From assembly GCF_001010415.1 (NCBI RefSeq), contig NZ_JPLE01000045.1, positions 1 to 64,000 of the forward strand: DNA of 64,000 bases, written 5' to 3'. The notes under the pieces were generated by a model. That model was not told the DNA's origin. It worked only from the letters and a program-made list of their open reading frames with translations, and did no database searches. This document shows, one piece after another, positions 1 to 9,709 of this stretch (the stretch's first letter is position 1; each line of letters starts with the position of its first letter). Both the position numbers and the translations under genes were made by a program. The DNA comes from Xanthomonas pisi DSM 18956. Lineage in GTDB: Bacteria; Pseudomonadota; Gammaproteobacteria; Xanthomonadales; Xanthomonadaceae.

Positions 1-780
1 AGGGGTTGGGGTGAGGGTGCCCCGTCGACCATTACATGTAGGCGGGCAAAGACGCGCACTGCCAGGGGCAGAAATGCGCCGGCAATTGAGAGATCGACAA
101 ACACCCCTCGTCACAGCTGTATCCAAACGCATTGATCAGCGCTGGCGCAGCCTGCATCGATGCAGCACCACCGCATCAAGCAGACTGCAGCGCGGAGCAG
201 CACCACAGCTTCAGGCAGGCGCGTAGTAATGCGGCGCGCCACATGGAGCAAACTGCGTGATGCTGCAGCAGTACGTCGAGCAAACCGCAGAGTCATGGCT
301 GACGGGGCACCTGCCTGACGTACCCTCATCCGCCCTTCGGGCACCTTCTCCCGAGGGGAGAAGGAACCGCACCACACGCTTAGCGGCTCAAGCCCCTCTC
401 CCACCGGGAGAGGGGTTGGGGTGAGGGTGCCCCGTCGGTCGTTACATGTCGACATGCAAGACGCGCACTGCCGGTCGGCAGAAATGCGCCGGCAATCGAG
501 AGATCGACAAACACCCCTCCTCACAGCTATATCCAAACGCATTGATCAGCGCTGGCGCAGCCTGCATCGATGCAGCACTATCGCCTAGAGCAGACTGCAG
601 CGCGATGCAGCACCACAGCTTCAAGCAGGCGCGTAGTAATGCGGCGCGCCATATGGAGCAAGCTGCGTGATGCTGCAGCAGTACGTCGAGCAAACCGCAG
701 AGTCATGGCTGATGGAGCGCCTGCCTGACGTACCCTCATCCGCCCTTCGGGCACCTTCTCCCGAGGGAAGAAGGTGCCCG
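1..780. repeat. 410-bp tandem direct repeat, second copy incomplete
   Basis: Bases 1-410 recur from 411 onward with a constant offset of 410 (for example gcgtagtaat at 221 and 631, taccctcatc at 321 and 731). Scattered substitutions separate the copies. The second copy loses similarity around 780, just before the end of the diguanylate cyclase gene. No convincing reading frame crosses both copies. The left edge of the window cuts the array, so more copies may lie upstream. Confidence 0.9.
344..415. repeat. pair of dispersed palindromes
   Basis: Two perfect hairpins lie together: arms 344-352 and 356-364 (9 bp, loop gag), and arms 393-402 and 406-415 (10 bp, loop acc). Relatives of both occur at 8195-8356 and near 8504-8634. 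This marks them as a dispersed family, comparable to REP sequences, rather than a single terminator. Confidence 0.75.
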
Positions 781-793
781 GCTGCCGCTGACC

Positions 794-3391
794 TCAACGC
801 GCAGCGTCGCGGCGGTGCATTGCTGCGTCCCTGCTGCAGCGCGCGTTCTTGGCGACGTACATCGCCTCGTCTGCGGCATGCATCAGGCTTGCCGCCTCGG
901 CCCGGTCGCCGTGTTGCCAGGCGACGCCGATGCTGGGTTGGATCGGCAGCCGCTGCTCGCCGAACAGGGCGCCAGCGGAAGCCGCATGGCGGATGCGCTC
1001 GGCGACCCGGGCGCAGTCGGCCTCGGGCGCCTGCAGATTGTCCAGCAGCACCACGAATTCGTCGCCGGCCAGACGCGCGACCAGGTAACGGCCTTCCACC
1101 GCACGTTGCAGGCAATGGCCGAACTCCACCAGCACCGCGTCGCCGGCGCGGTGGCCGTAGGTGTCGTTGATGCGCTTGAAGCCATCCAGATCCAGAAACA
1201 TCACCGCCACCGCGCGTTGCAACTGATGCGCCTGCTGGACGGCGTTCTGCAATGCCTCGGTCCAGGCGTGGCGGTTGGGCAGGCCGGTCAGCGCATCGCG
1301 GGTGGCGCGCTCGTGCATCAGGCGGTGCAGGGTCTTGTGCGCGGTGACGTCCTGCGCCATCAGGAAGAACCCTTGCGCCTGCCCCAGCAGGCGCCGGTTT
1401 TCCGGCACCAGGGTGATCTCCATGTCGCGTGCGTTGCCACCCACCTGCAACACGTGCTCGAAGCTGGCGCGCTGTCCTTGGGCCACCTGTGCCAGTGCGG
1501 CGCGTGCGGTCGCGCCCAGCGGCGCGCCCAGCAGATGCGTAATCGGCGACCCGACCAGGCTGGCCGGCTCCACGCCCAGCCAATCGCGGTGCGCTTCGTT
1601 GGCGAACAGGCAGCGTTGGCTTGCATCGAACTGGCTGACCAGCGCCGGGGTGGCGTCGCTGATCGCGCGCAGCCGCGCTTCGCTCTCGGCCAGACGTTCG
1701 GCGGCGACATGGCGTTCGGTGACGTCCTGGATCTGCGAAACGAAATGCACCGGTGCACCGCTACCGTCGCGCACCAGCGACACCGACAGCTGCGCCCAGA
1801 TCACGGTGCCTTGCTGGCTGATGTAGCGCTTGGCCAGGCTGTAACTATCGCGCTTGCCGGCGATCAATTGCTGCACCAGCTGCAGGTCCATTTCCAGATC
1901 GTCCGGGTGGGTGATCTGCTGGAAGGTGGTACGCAGCAATTGCTCGCGCGGGTAACCGAGGATGCTGCACAAGGACGGATTGACGTCGCGCCAGGCGCCA
2001 TCCAGCGAGACGATCGCCATGCCCTGCGGCGCGGTTTCGAAGGCGCCGGTGAAGCGTTCGGCGGCCAATTGTGCGGCGGCCTGCGCCTGCAGTTCGGCGG
2101 TGACGTCGATGGCCATGGCCAGATAGCCGGCCAGGCCTTGCTGCGTATCGTGGATGACGTTGAAGCACAGCCGCACCCGGCGCAGCTCGCCGTCCTTGCG
2201 TACCAGGGTCCACAATTCTTCGGCCAGCACATTGCCGGCGGCGGCCGCAGCCAGTTCCACATACGCGGGTGGCGACAACGCCAGCGTGGCCATGTGGCGC
2301 TCCAACTCGGCCTGCAGATGGAACCGCGACGGCGAGCTGCCCAGCACTTCGTCGGCCGCGTAGCCCAGCAGTTGTTCGGCACCGGGATTGAACAGCTCGA
2401 TGCGCCCCTGCGGGTCGAAGGCGATGATCGCCACGTCCTGCGAGGCATCCACCAATGCCTGCAGCCGCGCGCGCTCGGCAGACAAGGCCGCCGATGCGTG
2501 CTTGAGCTGGGTGATGTCGTGCATCACGCAGACCGCGCCCAACGCAGTGCCCTTGTCGCCGACCACCGGGTCTGCATTGCACAGCACGCTGCGCGGAGGC
2601 TGACCGTTGGCACGGATCACCAGTTCGGCGTTGCGCACGTGCTCGCCGCGCCAGGCGCGCAGCAACGGAATGGCGTCGGTGGGCAGCAGTCGGTTGCCGT
2701 CCGCGTTGTACAGATCGAAATGCTGCGCCCACTGCTCAGGTGGCAGCACGCGCGGGTCGGTGCCATGCCATTGCCGCGCAGCGTGGTTGAACTCGCGCAG
2801 CAAGCCGTCGGTGCCGCAGGCCACCACGCCGTCGGGCATGGCTTCCAGCAGCATGCTCAGGGTCTGCCGCTGCGCCTGCGCATCGAGCCGATCGCGGCGC
2901 GCTTCCAGCTGGCTGACCGCCTGCCGCGCCAGTCGGATCAGCGCTTGCTTCTGATTGTCGTCGAGCACGCGCGATCTGGTGCTGAGCGTGCACAAGGTGC
3001 CGTAGGCATAGCCTTCGCGGCCGACCAGCGGCACCCCGACGTAGGAACGCACACCGGGCGCGGCGGTCACCAACGGGTTGTTGACGAAGCGTGGGTCGGC
3101 CTCGGCGTCGGGCACTTCCATCAATTCGGTGCCCATCACCGCGTAGGAGCAGAACGACACGCTGCGCGGCGTGCCCTCCAGGTCGGTACCGCAGCGCGCC
3201 TTGAACCATTGCCGGTCGGCATCCAGCAGCGACACCAGTGCCATCGGTGCGCCGGCGACATGCGACGCCAGCCAGGCGATATCGTCGAACTCGGCCTCGG
3301 CCTCGGTGTCCAGCACCCCCAGCCGGCGGACCGCCTCCACGCGCAAGGCGTCGTTGGCGGGAATCGGCACGGGCGGCAATGGGACAGTCAT
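794..3391 (-). CDS. GAF / four-PAS / GGDEF diguanylate cyclase
   Basis: Predicted cyclase making c-di-GMP from two GTP, 865 residues. In order: a GAF domain (about 20-160), four PAS-type blocks (about 175-650), and a C-terminal GGDEF domain with DALTGLPNR, FLDLDGFKRIND and the signature as RLAGDEF. AGDEF is an accepted active variant. The residues five before it read EGRY, not RxxD, so the product-inhibition I-site is absent. No EAL domain follows. The ATG at 3391 is the first one giving an ordinary GAF N-terminus. The frame stays open to 3736, and a short hydrophobic stretch before the ATG could be translated if an upstream start is used. The PAS and GAF ligands cannot be told from sequence. 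It diverges from the M16 peptidase gene. Confidence 0.9.
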   Translation of the reverse strand: MTVPLPPVPIPANDALRVEAVRRLGVLDTEAEAEFDDIAWLASHVAGAPMALVSLLDADRQWFKARCGTDLEGTPRSVSFCSYAVMGTELMEVPDAEADPRFVNNPLVTAAPGVRSYVGVPLVGREGYAYGTLCTLSTRSRVLDDNQKQALIRLARQAVSQLEARRDRLDAQAQRQTLSMLLEAMPDGVVACGTDGLLREFNHAARQWHGTDPRVLPPEQWAQHFDLYNADGNRLLPTDAIPLLRAWRGEHVRNAELVIRANGQPPRSVLCNADPVVGDKGTALGAVCVMHDITQLKHASAALSAERARLQALVDASQDVAIIAFDPQGRIELFNPGAEQLLGYAADEVLGSSPSRFHLQAELERHMATLALSPPAYVELAAAAAGNVLAEELWTLVRKDGELRRVRLCFNVIHDTQQGLAGYLAMAIDVTAELQAQAAAQLAAERFTGAFETAPQGMAIVSLDGAWRDVNPSLCSILGYPREQLLRTTFQQITHPDDLEMDLQLVQQLIAGKRDSYSLAKRYISQQGTVIWAQLSVSLVRDGSGAPVHFVSQIQDVTERHVAAERLAESEARLRAISDATPALVSQFDASQRCLFANEAHRDWLGVEPASLVGSPITHLLGAPLGATARAALAQVAQGQRASFEHVLQVGGNARDMEITLVPENRRLLGQAQGFFLMAQDVTAHKTLHRLMHERATRDALTGLPNRHAWTEALQNAVQQAHQLQRAVAVMFLDLDGFKRINDTYGHRAGDAVLVEFGHCLQRAVEGRYLVARLAGDEFVVLLDNLQAPEADCARVAERIRHAASAGALFGEQRLPIQPSIGVAWQHGDRAEAASLMHAADEAMYVAKNARCSRDAAMHRRDAAR

Positions 3392-3948
3392 GGCGTGATC
3401 GGCGGGCGGCGTCTGGGCAAGAAGGTAGGTCGCCCCAAGTAACGGCGAGGCGACGATCAACTTGAGCGTGCCCAGCCGGGCCCGCTTGTGAGCTAACAAA
3501 CCAGTGGCGGCCTGTGCGGGAGGGTCATAGTGGCGGGACGATCGCGCCAGCGTAAGCGACCGGCCGCTGCATCGTGCGCTTATGACCGTGCAGGCGCGTG
3601 GCGGGGCTCGACCGCCAGCCCTTGCAGTGCCCATGCCGGATCCCGGCACTGGCGCGTGCCGATGGCGCAACACCAACACGGCCAGGCAAGCTACCCACTG
3701 CAGCGCCTGCCTGTCCCCAGCACCCATGAGGCCCAAATGCCGGCCCCGACTCGAACCAGACAGCTGCCCGCTGCCACCCGCGCACGCCCGATCTCATGGC
3801 GCGCGTTCAACCCAGGACGAAGGTCTGTCGCCGTTTCCGCATTTCCGGCAGCCCGCTACCGCCGGCCGCCGCCTCCGTGCCGATCAGCATTTGCGGCCTC
3901 GCCAAGCAGCCACTACCCTCGGCCGATTGTCCCACTCTGGAGTGTCAC
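3392..3948. other. divergent intergenic region
   Basis: These 557 bp separate two divergently transcribed genes and should hold both promoters. Overlapping frames exist but none has a family resemblance or a convincing ribosome site. No clear operator was recognised. Confidence 0.5.
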
Positions 3949-6828
3949 ATGCTGCGTCCGTTGTCCTTGTTGATCGCCGGCGTGCTCGGCGTCGCTGCCG
4001 GTACCGTTCCGCCCGCCGCACAGGCCGCCCCGGCCAGCCTGTCCAAGACTGCGGACAACAGCGCCATTCCCGACATCGCCTACACCCGCTTCACCCTGCC
4101 CAACGGCCTGACCGTGGTGGTGCACGAAGACCACAAGGCGCCGGTGGTGGCGGTGAGCATCTGGTACCACATCGGTTCCGGCGACGAGCCGGCCGGCAAG
4201 ACCGGCTTTGCGCACCTGTTCGAGCACCTGATGTTCTCTGGCTCGGAAAACAACAAGGGCAGCTTCTTCGCGCCGCTGGAGCAGGTCGGCACCACCGACA
4301 TGAACGGCACCACCTGGTTCGACCGTACCAACTACTTCGAAACCGTGCCGACCACCGCGCTGGATACCGCGCTATGGCTGGAGTCGGACCGCATGGGCCA
4401 CCTGCTCGGCGCGATCGGCCAGGAAGAACTCGATACCCAGCGCGGCGTGGTGCAGAACGAAAAACGCCAGGGCGAAAACCGCCCCTATGGCCGCGTGGAC
4501 CAGAACATCCTGTCCAACCTGTTCCCGGCCAACCACCCGTACCAGCACGACACCATCGGCTCGATGGAAGATCTGGACGCGGCCTCGCTGGCCGACGTGA
4601 AACAGTGGTTCAACGACAACTACGGCGCCGCCAACACCACCCTGGTGCTGGCCGGCGACATCACCGTGGCGCAGGCGCGCGCCAAGGCCGCGCAATACTT
4701 TGGCGATATCCCGTCCGGCAAGCCGGTGGCGCGTCAGCAGCCGTGGGTCACTCCGCTGGCCGCACAGAAGCGCGGCGTGCAGCACGACCATGTGTCGCAG
4801 CCGCGGATCTACCGCACCTGGGCCGCGCCGCAGCTGGGCACCGACGACATGATCCAGCTGGATCTGGCCACCACCGTGCTGGGCGGCGGCAAGACCTCGC
4901 GGCTGTATCAGCGCCTGGTCTACCAGGACAAGCTGGTCGATGACGTTTCCGCCTCGGTGCAGCCGTTTGCGCTCTCCAGCCAGGTGCAGATCCAGGCGGA
5001 CGTCAAGGACGGTGTGGACCCGGCCAAGGTCGAGGCCGTGATCGACGAAGAGCTCAAGAAATTCATCGCGCAGGGCCCGACCGCCGACGAACTGCAGCGC
5101 GCCCAGGTGGCCTACCGCGCCGGCTTCGTGCGCGGGCTGGAAAAGGTCGGCGGCTTTACCGGCAAGGCGGTGCTCCTGGCCGAGGGCCAGGTCTATCGCG
5201 GCGACCCGGGCGCCTACAAGAAAGATCTGCAGCGCGGCCAGGCCGCGACCGTGGACAGCGTCAGGCAGGCCTCCGCCACCTGGTTCGGCAAGGGCGACTA
5301 TCTGCTCACCGTGCTGCCGGCCGGCAAGGAGTTCGACCCGGCTGCCGAAGACAAGGCGGTGGTCGCACGCGCCGCCGAACCGGGCAAGCCGGCGCCCAAG
5401 CTGCCTGCGGCCGGCAAGTACACCGTCGCCGCCTCCAAGGTGGACCGCAGCAAGGGCGTGCCCAAGACCACCCAGTTTCCCGACCTGAGCTTTCCCAAAC
5501 TGCAGCGCGGCAAGCTGAAGAACGGCATCGAGGTGGTCCTGGCCGAGCGCCACACCATCCCGGTCACCCAGGTCGAGCTGCTGTTCGACGCCGGTTACGC
5601 CGCCGACCAGGGCAAGAAACTCGGCACCGCCAGCTTCAGCGCCGCACTGATGAACGAGAGCACCGCCGCGCTGGATTCGGTGGAAGTGGCCCAGCGCAAG
5701 CAGCGCCTGGGGGCGATCACCGGCGTCGGCTGCGATCTGGATAGCTGCAGCGCCTCGCTCAATGCCCTCAACGACCAGTTGCAGCCGTCGCTGCAATTGT
5801 TCTCCGACATCGTGCGCAACCCGGCGTTCAACACGTCGGACATCGAACGCATCCGTGGCCAGTGGCTGGCCGGCATTGCACAGGAAAAGACCAAGCCCAA
5901 CAGCCTGGGCCTGCGTGCGCTGCCGCCGCTGCTGTATGGCGACAAGCATCCGTACGGCATCCCGCTCACCGGCAGCGGCACCGAGGCGGCGATCAAGAGC
6001 CTCAATGCCAAGGACCTGCAGGCGTTCCACAGCCAGTGGCTACGCCCGGACAACCTGCGCATCCTGGTCGCCGGCGACACCACCCTGGCGCAGATCATCC
6101 CGCAGCTGGATGCGGCCTTCGGCGACTGGAAGGCCCCGGCCAGCCCGCTGCCGAAGAAGAACCTGGTCGATGTGGCCGCCCAACCCAAGCCGCGCGTGTA
6201 CCTGATCAATCGGCCGGATGCGCCGCAATCGGTGATCCTGGCGGGCCTGCTGGCGCCACCGACCAAGAGCCCTGAGAATCTGGCCATCGGCGTGGCCGAC
6301 GATGCCTTCGGCGGCACCTTCACTTCGCGGTTGAACATGAACCTGCGCGAGAACAAGCGCTGGGCCTACGGTGCCTTCACCCAGTTGCTCAATGCACAGG
6401 GCCAGCGGCCCTACATGTTCTCCGCACCGGTGCAGACCGACAAGACCGCCGAGTCGGCCAACGAGATCCTCAAGGAGGCCCGCGCCATCGTCGGCGACAA
6501 GCCACTGACCGACGAGGAGATCGAAAAGATCAAGAACCAGAACATCCGCGCCCTGCCCGGCAGCTACGAAACCACCACCGCCGTGCTCGGGGCGATCGAA
6601 GGCATCGTGCAGTTCGATCGCCCGGACGATTACGTGCAGACGCTCAAGCCGCGCCTGGAAGCGATCGACCAGCCGGCCGCGCAGAAGGCCATCGCACAGA
6701 TCATCAAGCCCGACGCGATGACCTGGGTGATCGTGGGCGACCTGAAGAAGATCGAGGCCCCGGTGCGCGCGCTCAAGCTGGGCGAGGTGCAGGTGCTGGA
6801 TGCCGACGGCAGGCCGGTCAAGCGCTGA
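3949..6828 (+). CDS. M16 family zinc metallopeptidase (pitrilysin-type), exported
   Basis: A 959-residue protein with a signal peptide (cleavage predicted after AQA, about residue 27) and two M16 halves. The inverted zinc motif HLFEH is at residues 89-93, with the third ligand in VVQNEKRQ (Glu171). The second half (from about 510) lacks HxxEH and is the usual inactive partner domain that closes the chamber. Length matches periplasmic two-domain M16 peptidases that degrade short peptides. The start was chosen at the ATG preceded by GGAG (3939-3942). The frame is open further upstream, but the signal peptide begins here. A 9-bp hairpin follows the stop. Confidence 0.93.
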   Translation: MLRPLSLLIAGVLGVAAGTVPPAAQAAPASLSKTADNSAIPDIAYTRFTLPNGLTVVVHEDHKAPVVAVSIWYHIGSGDEPAGKTGFAHLFEHLMFSGSENNKGSFFAPLEQVGTTDMNGTTWFDRTNYFETVPTTALDTALWLESDRMGHLLGAIGQEELDTQRGVVQNEKRQGENRPYGRVDQNILSNLFPANHPYQHDTIGSMEDLDAASLADVKQWFNDNYGAANTTLVLAGDITVAQARAKAAQYFGDIPSGKPVARQQPWVTPLAAQKRGVQHDHVSQPRIYRTWAAPQLGTDDMIQLDLATTVLGGGKTSRLYQRLVYQDKLVDDVSASVQPFALSSQVQIQADVKDGVDPAKVEAVIDEELKKFIAQGPTADELQRAQVAYRAGFVRGLEKVGGFTGKAVLLAEGQVYRGDPGAYKKDLQRGQAATVDSVRQASATWFGKGDYLLTVLPAGKEFDPAAEDKAVVARAAEPGKPAPKLPAAGKYTVAASKVDRSKGVPKTTQFPDLSFPKLQRGKLKNGIEVVLAERHTIPVTQVELLFDAGYAADQGKKLGTASFSAALMNESTAALDSVEVAQRKQRLGAITGVGCDLDSCSASLNALNDQLQPSLQLFSDIVRNPAFNTSDIERIRGQWLAGIAQEKTKPNSLGLRALPPLLYGDKHPYGIPLTGSGTEAAIKSLNAKDLQAFHSQWLRPDNLRILVAGDTTLAQIIPQLDAAFGDWKAPASPLPKKNLVDVAAQPKPRVYLINRPDAPQSVILAGLLAPPTKSPENLAIGVADDAFGGTFTSRLNMNLRENKRWAYGAFTQLLNAQGQRPYMFSAPVQTDKTAESANEILKEARAIVGDKPLTDEEIEKIKNQNIRALPGSYETTTAVLGAIEGIVQFDRPDDYVQTLKPRLEAIDQPAAQKAIAQIIKPDAMTWVIVGDLKKIEAPVRALKLGEVQVLDADGRPVKR

Positions 6829-6845
6829 GCCGCGCCGATGCCCTG

Positions 6846-6868
6846 CCCGCCTGCGAAATGCAGGCGGG
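6846..6868 (+). terminator. hairpin after the M16 peptidase gene
   Basis: Perfect 9-bp stem (6846-6854 with 6860-6868, loop gaaat) 18 bp after the stop codon. There is no T-run, so its efficiency as an intrinsic terminator is uncertain. Confidence 0.55.
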
Positions 6869-6920
6869 TGGGTGAAGCGCGATGGTGCGTTGCTCGGTGC
6901 GCGGAGGTTTGAGGGATTTG

Positions 6921-6947
6921 CCGGTTGATCCGGTTGATCCGGTTGAT
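6921..6947. repeat. three tandem copies of ccggttgat
   Basis: Three perfect 9-bp units lie in the 404-bp gap between the M16 gene and the GAF protein gene. A degenerate unit follows. No gene is evident in this gap. Confidence 0.85.
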
Positions 6948-7232
6948 CGCTTGATTAGCCGGCTGTTCCAGTGGTTGATCGACTGGTGGGTGGGCGCAGT
7001 CCGATCGCGCCGCTACCGGCATCAGGCCACACCGGCTGCTCGATTGCCCGCCTGCTGCTGCATTGCTGGGCGGTTGGCAGCAGTAAACGCCGGACCGTGG
7101 GCGATCGGCATTGCAACCCGCACGTCACTGCATCACTCCATTTCCAGCGGCGGCGGCCCTCCTATCCACGCCATGTTATCGGCCAGTCCGTTAAGGTTGG
7201 CCGCTCTCCTCGACAGGTGTTTGGCTGATCCG

Positions 7233-8165
7233 ATGAAAGAGATGCCGACGGCAGATGAAGCCTCCCGCCAGCAGGTCCTCGATGGGTATCGCATCGTCGA
7301 CAGCCTGCCGGAAGATACGTATCAGGACATCGTGCAGGTGGCCGCATCGCTATGCGATACGCCCATTGCACTGATGTCGCTGGTGGACCGCGACCGTCAG
7401 TGGTTCAAGGCCCAACTTGGCCTGGGGCTGCAACAGACCGACCGCAGCCAGGCGGTGTGCGACCACGCCATTCGCGACCCCAGCCACCTGATGGAAGTGC
7501 CGGACCTGACCCAGGACCCGCGGTTCCGCGATATTTCCGTGGTCACCGGCGACACCGGCGCGCGTTTTTACGCAGGCATGCCGTTGGTGACGACCGAAGG
7601 TGTGGCGCTGGGCACCGTCTGCGTGCTCGATACCGAACCGCGCACGCTCAACGAACACCAGCGCACCGGCTTGCAGGCGCTGGCCCGCGTCACCATGAAC
7701 CTGCTGGACGCACGCCAGGAGGCGCTGCACCAGGAGCGTGCTGCCATCCTGCAGCCGGCCGCGGCCGCCGCGGCAACCGCGCTGGATGCCGAGGCGCCCT
7801 ACCAGCTGGTGATCCTGGAAGTGCAGGAACTGGCCGCCCTGGCCGAACGCCAGAGCGAGCGCCTGCTTGGCCGCAACCTGCAACAGCTCGATCAGGCGTT
7901 CGCCGCACTCGTGCAGGGGCCAGGCAACAGCATCGACCGTGTCACCGACAGCGCGGAATTCATCGCCGTCCTGCGTGGCCCCGATGCCGACCGCACGCTG
8001 CAGCAGCTACGCGAGGTCGCGCAGCTGCAACAGGGACTGGGGCTGACGGTCTTGCTCGGCCAGGCGCAAGCCAACCGCGCCGACGAACCGATCGGCCAGG
8101 TCTTTTTACGCGCGGAAATTGCGCTGAGCGCAGAGAAGGATCGCTACCGGCAGAGCCTGGCCTAG
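7233..8165 (+). CDS. GAF-domain protein with degenerate GGDEF-like C-terminus
   Basis: 310 residues. The GAF domain (about 20-160) has the motif MSLVDRDRQWFKAQLGL, close to the GAF region of the cyclase gene at 794-3391. The second half (about 185-305) resembles a GGDEF fold: the signature position reads RVTDSAEFIAVLRG, where active enzymes have RxGGDEF. The metal- and GTP-binding residues are therefore missing and catalysis is unlikely. A role as c-di-GMP or redox/ligand sensor without cyclase activity is an inference. The start at 7233 was chosen because residues before it have no GAF-family character. No strong Shine-Dalgarno is visible. Confidence 0.8.
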   Translation: MKEMPTADEASRQQVLDGYRIVDSLPEDTYQDIVQVAASLCDTPIALMSLVDRDRQWFKAQLGLGLQQTDRSQAVCDHAIRDPSHLMEVPDLTQDPRFRDISVVTGDTGARFYAGMPLVTTEGVALGTVCVLDTEPRTLNEHQRTGLQALARVTMNLLDARQEALHQERAAILQPAAAAAATALDAEAPYQLVILEVQELAALAERQSERLLGRNLQQLDQAFAALVQGPGNSIDRVTDSAEFIAVLRGPDADRTLQQLREVAQLQQGLGLTVLLGQAQANRADEPIGQVFLRAEIALSAEKDRYRQSLA

Positions 8166-8194
8166 CCGCTGCTTCGCTGCTGTAGCCTTAGCCG

Positions 8195-8356
8195 TGCCCT
8201 CACCCCAACCCCTCTCCCGCGAGCGGGAGAGGGGCTCACGGCAGCGATGGCGGACTGCCCCCCGTTTGGGACTGCCTTCCCCGTTTGGGACTGCCTTCCC
8301 CGCTTGGGACTGCCTTCCCCCGCCTGCGGGGGAAGGTGCCCGAAGGGCGGATGGGG
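8195..8356. repeat. palindromic repeat cluster with three 19-bp units
   Basis: A perfect 12-bp hairpin (8209-8220 with 8223-8234) is followed by three 19-bp units (gtttgggactgccttcccc type) from 8262 to 8318, the third with one change. After these comes an inverted relative of the cccttcgggcacctt element seen at 331-364. It lies in a 533-bp gene-free stretch. Confidence 0.8.
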
Positions 8357-8503
8357 GCCAGCCAAACCAGCTGTTCTCACCCGGATGGGCACAACGCCTT
8401 GCAGGGTGGAGCTCAGTGTTGAGTGCGCGGCTTGAGCGGTGAAGGATGTCCTGGCGTGTTTCCAGCGCATGCCTACGTTGCGCTCAGATGGCGGTCTGCC
8501 GCC

Positions 8504-8634
8504 GTGCCCTCACCCCAACCCCCGCTCTGCGCCCCGGCCCGCGCTTGCGGCGCGGGCGCTCCGAGGCACGCGCGCCCGTGGCGCGCCAGCCGTGCCTTCT
8601 CGCCCCGCGGGCGGGAGAGGAGCTCACAGCAGCG
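8504..8634. repeat. diverged copy of the palindromic repeat with insert
   Basis: It begins with the same gccctcaccccaacccc motif as 8195 and ends with gcgggagaggagctca, but about 80 bp of unrelated GC-rich sequence separates the two ends. Confidence 0.55.
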
Positions 8635-8698
8635 ATCGGCGGACTGCCGTAGCGCCGTAGCGTTCAATCAGATCTACGAGGCAGCGCAAACGTCCCAC

Positions 8699-9709
8699 CT
8701 ACCCCACCGCGCACTGCTTCAATTGCCGGTCGGCGTACCACAGCGCGCGACGCGCCAGGTCGTAGGCACTGTCGGCCTGACGTGGCAACAGCTGTGCAGC
8801 CATTACTGGGTCGGCGCCATTGTTGAGCGCGTGTTCGGCGCGCTCCAGGTCGGACAGATGCGTGCGGACCGGCGACAGCAGCGATTTTCGCCTGGACCCA
8901 TCGCAGCGTGCGCTGCGTTGTTCCAGCGCCGCCAATGCCTCGCGAATGCGGCGGCTGGCTTCGCCCTTGAGGTCGGGCAAGGTTTCGTGTGCGATCGGCG
9001 CGGCCTTGTACGCATCGCCGGTGGCTTCGCTGCCCATTTCTGCCTGATTCCCGGCCAGCGCAGGATTGAAGCGCACGTCCGGCGGCGGGCGGGCCTTGGC
9101 CACCTGCGTCTGCGGCCCGTTGAGCATGTCGTTGAACTTTTTCATGCCGCGATTCATTTCCTGCATCGCCACATCGCCCAGGGTGCCGTCGCTCTTCCAA
9201 TCCTTGGCAAAGCGCGTGTCCTGGTACTGCACCGGGTTGACCCGCTCCATCACGTTGCGCGCCTTGGCCTGCGCCCGCGCGTCGGTCATACCCGGCGGCG
9301 CTGCGCCGCCTTGCGCCATCGGGTCCACCTTGGTGTCGAGCGGCATGCGCAGACGGCCCTCGCGGGTATACAGCTGCGCTGCCATCGATGCGTCGGCCGG
9401 CGCGTTGGCGGCCGCGACCTGGCGCTGCGGCGGCGGGGTGCGCGTGGGCGGCGGCGCACGACGGGCAGCCGATGCGGAAGCGGCGCTGGCGCGTTGTTGC
9501 CGCCTGGGCTGTTCCTGCGGCGGCGGCTCGACCGGCGGCGTCACCTGCGGACGCGGCAGGAAATACACCTGCAGGCTTTCATCCTGCTGCACGGCCAGAC
9601 GCGGAGCCGGCATGTACAACAACAGGCACGCAAGAAAAAACAGGATGGCGCCCGTGCATGCGGCTGCAGCAACATGCGCGACAAGCGCTTCCTTCCTGCG
9701 GGTGATCAC
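8699..9709 (-). CDS. proline-rich single-pass membrane protein, unrecognised
   Basis: 336 residues from a GTG start at 9709. One N-terminal membrane segment (about 10-32, AACTGAILFFLACLLLYMP) is followed by a proline/arginine/alanine-rich stretch (about 55-110). The rest is a hydrophilic C-terminal part with a helical region rich in Leu/Ala/Glu near 250-330. The layout suggests a protein anchored in the inner membrane with a periplasmic body. The frame is open to 9841, but the upstream residues look non-coding and lack a better start. No family was recognised. The gene is flanked by repeats on one side and a divergent gap on the other. Confidence 0.72.
   Translation of the reverse strand: MITRRKEALVAHVAAAACTGAILFFLACLLLYMPAPRLAVQQDESLQVYFLPRPQVTPPVEPPPQEQPRRQQRASAASASAARRAPPPTRTPPPQRQVAAANAPADASMAAQLYTREGRLRMPLDTKVDPMAQGGAAPPGMTDARAQAKARNVMERVNPVQYQDTRFAKDWKSDGTLGDVAMQEMNRGMKKFNDMLNGPQTQVAKARPPPDVRFNPALAGNQAEMGSEATGDAYKAAPIAHETLPDLKGEASRRIREALAALEQRSARCDGSRRKSLLSPVRTHLSDLERAEHALNNGADPVMAAQLLPRQADSAYDLARRALWYADRQLKQCAVG

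Noticed and set aside
815-3442. Plus-strand open frame of 875 codons
   Set aside because: Antisense to the PAS/GGDEF gene; the product is His/Gln/Arg-rich with no domain.
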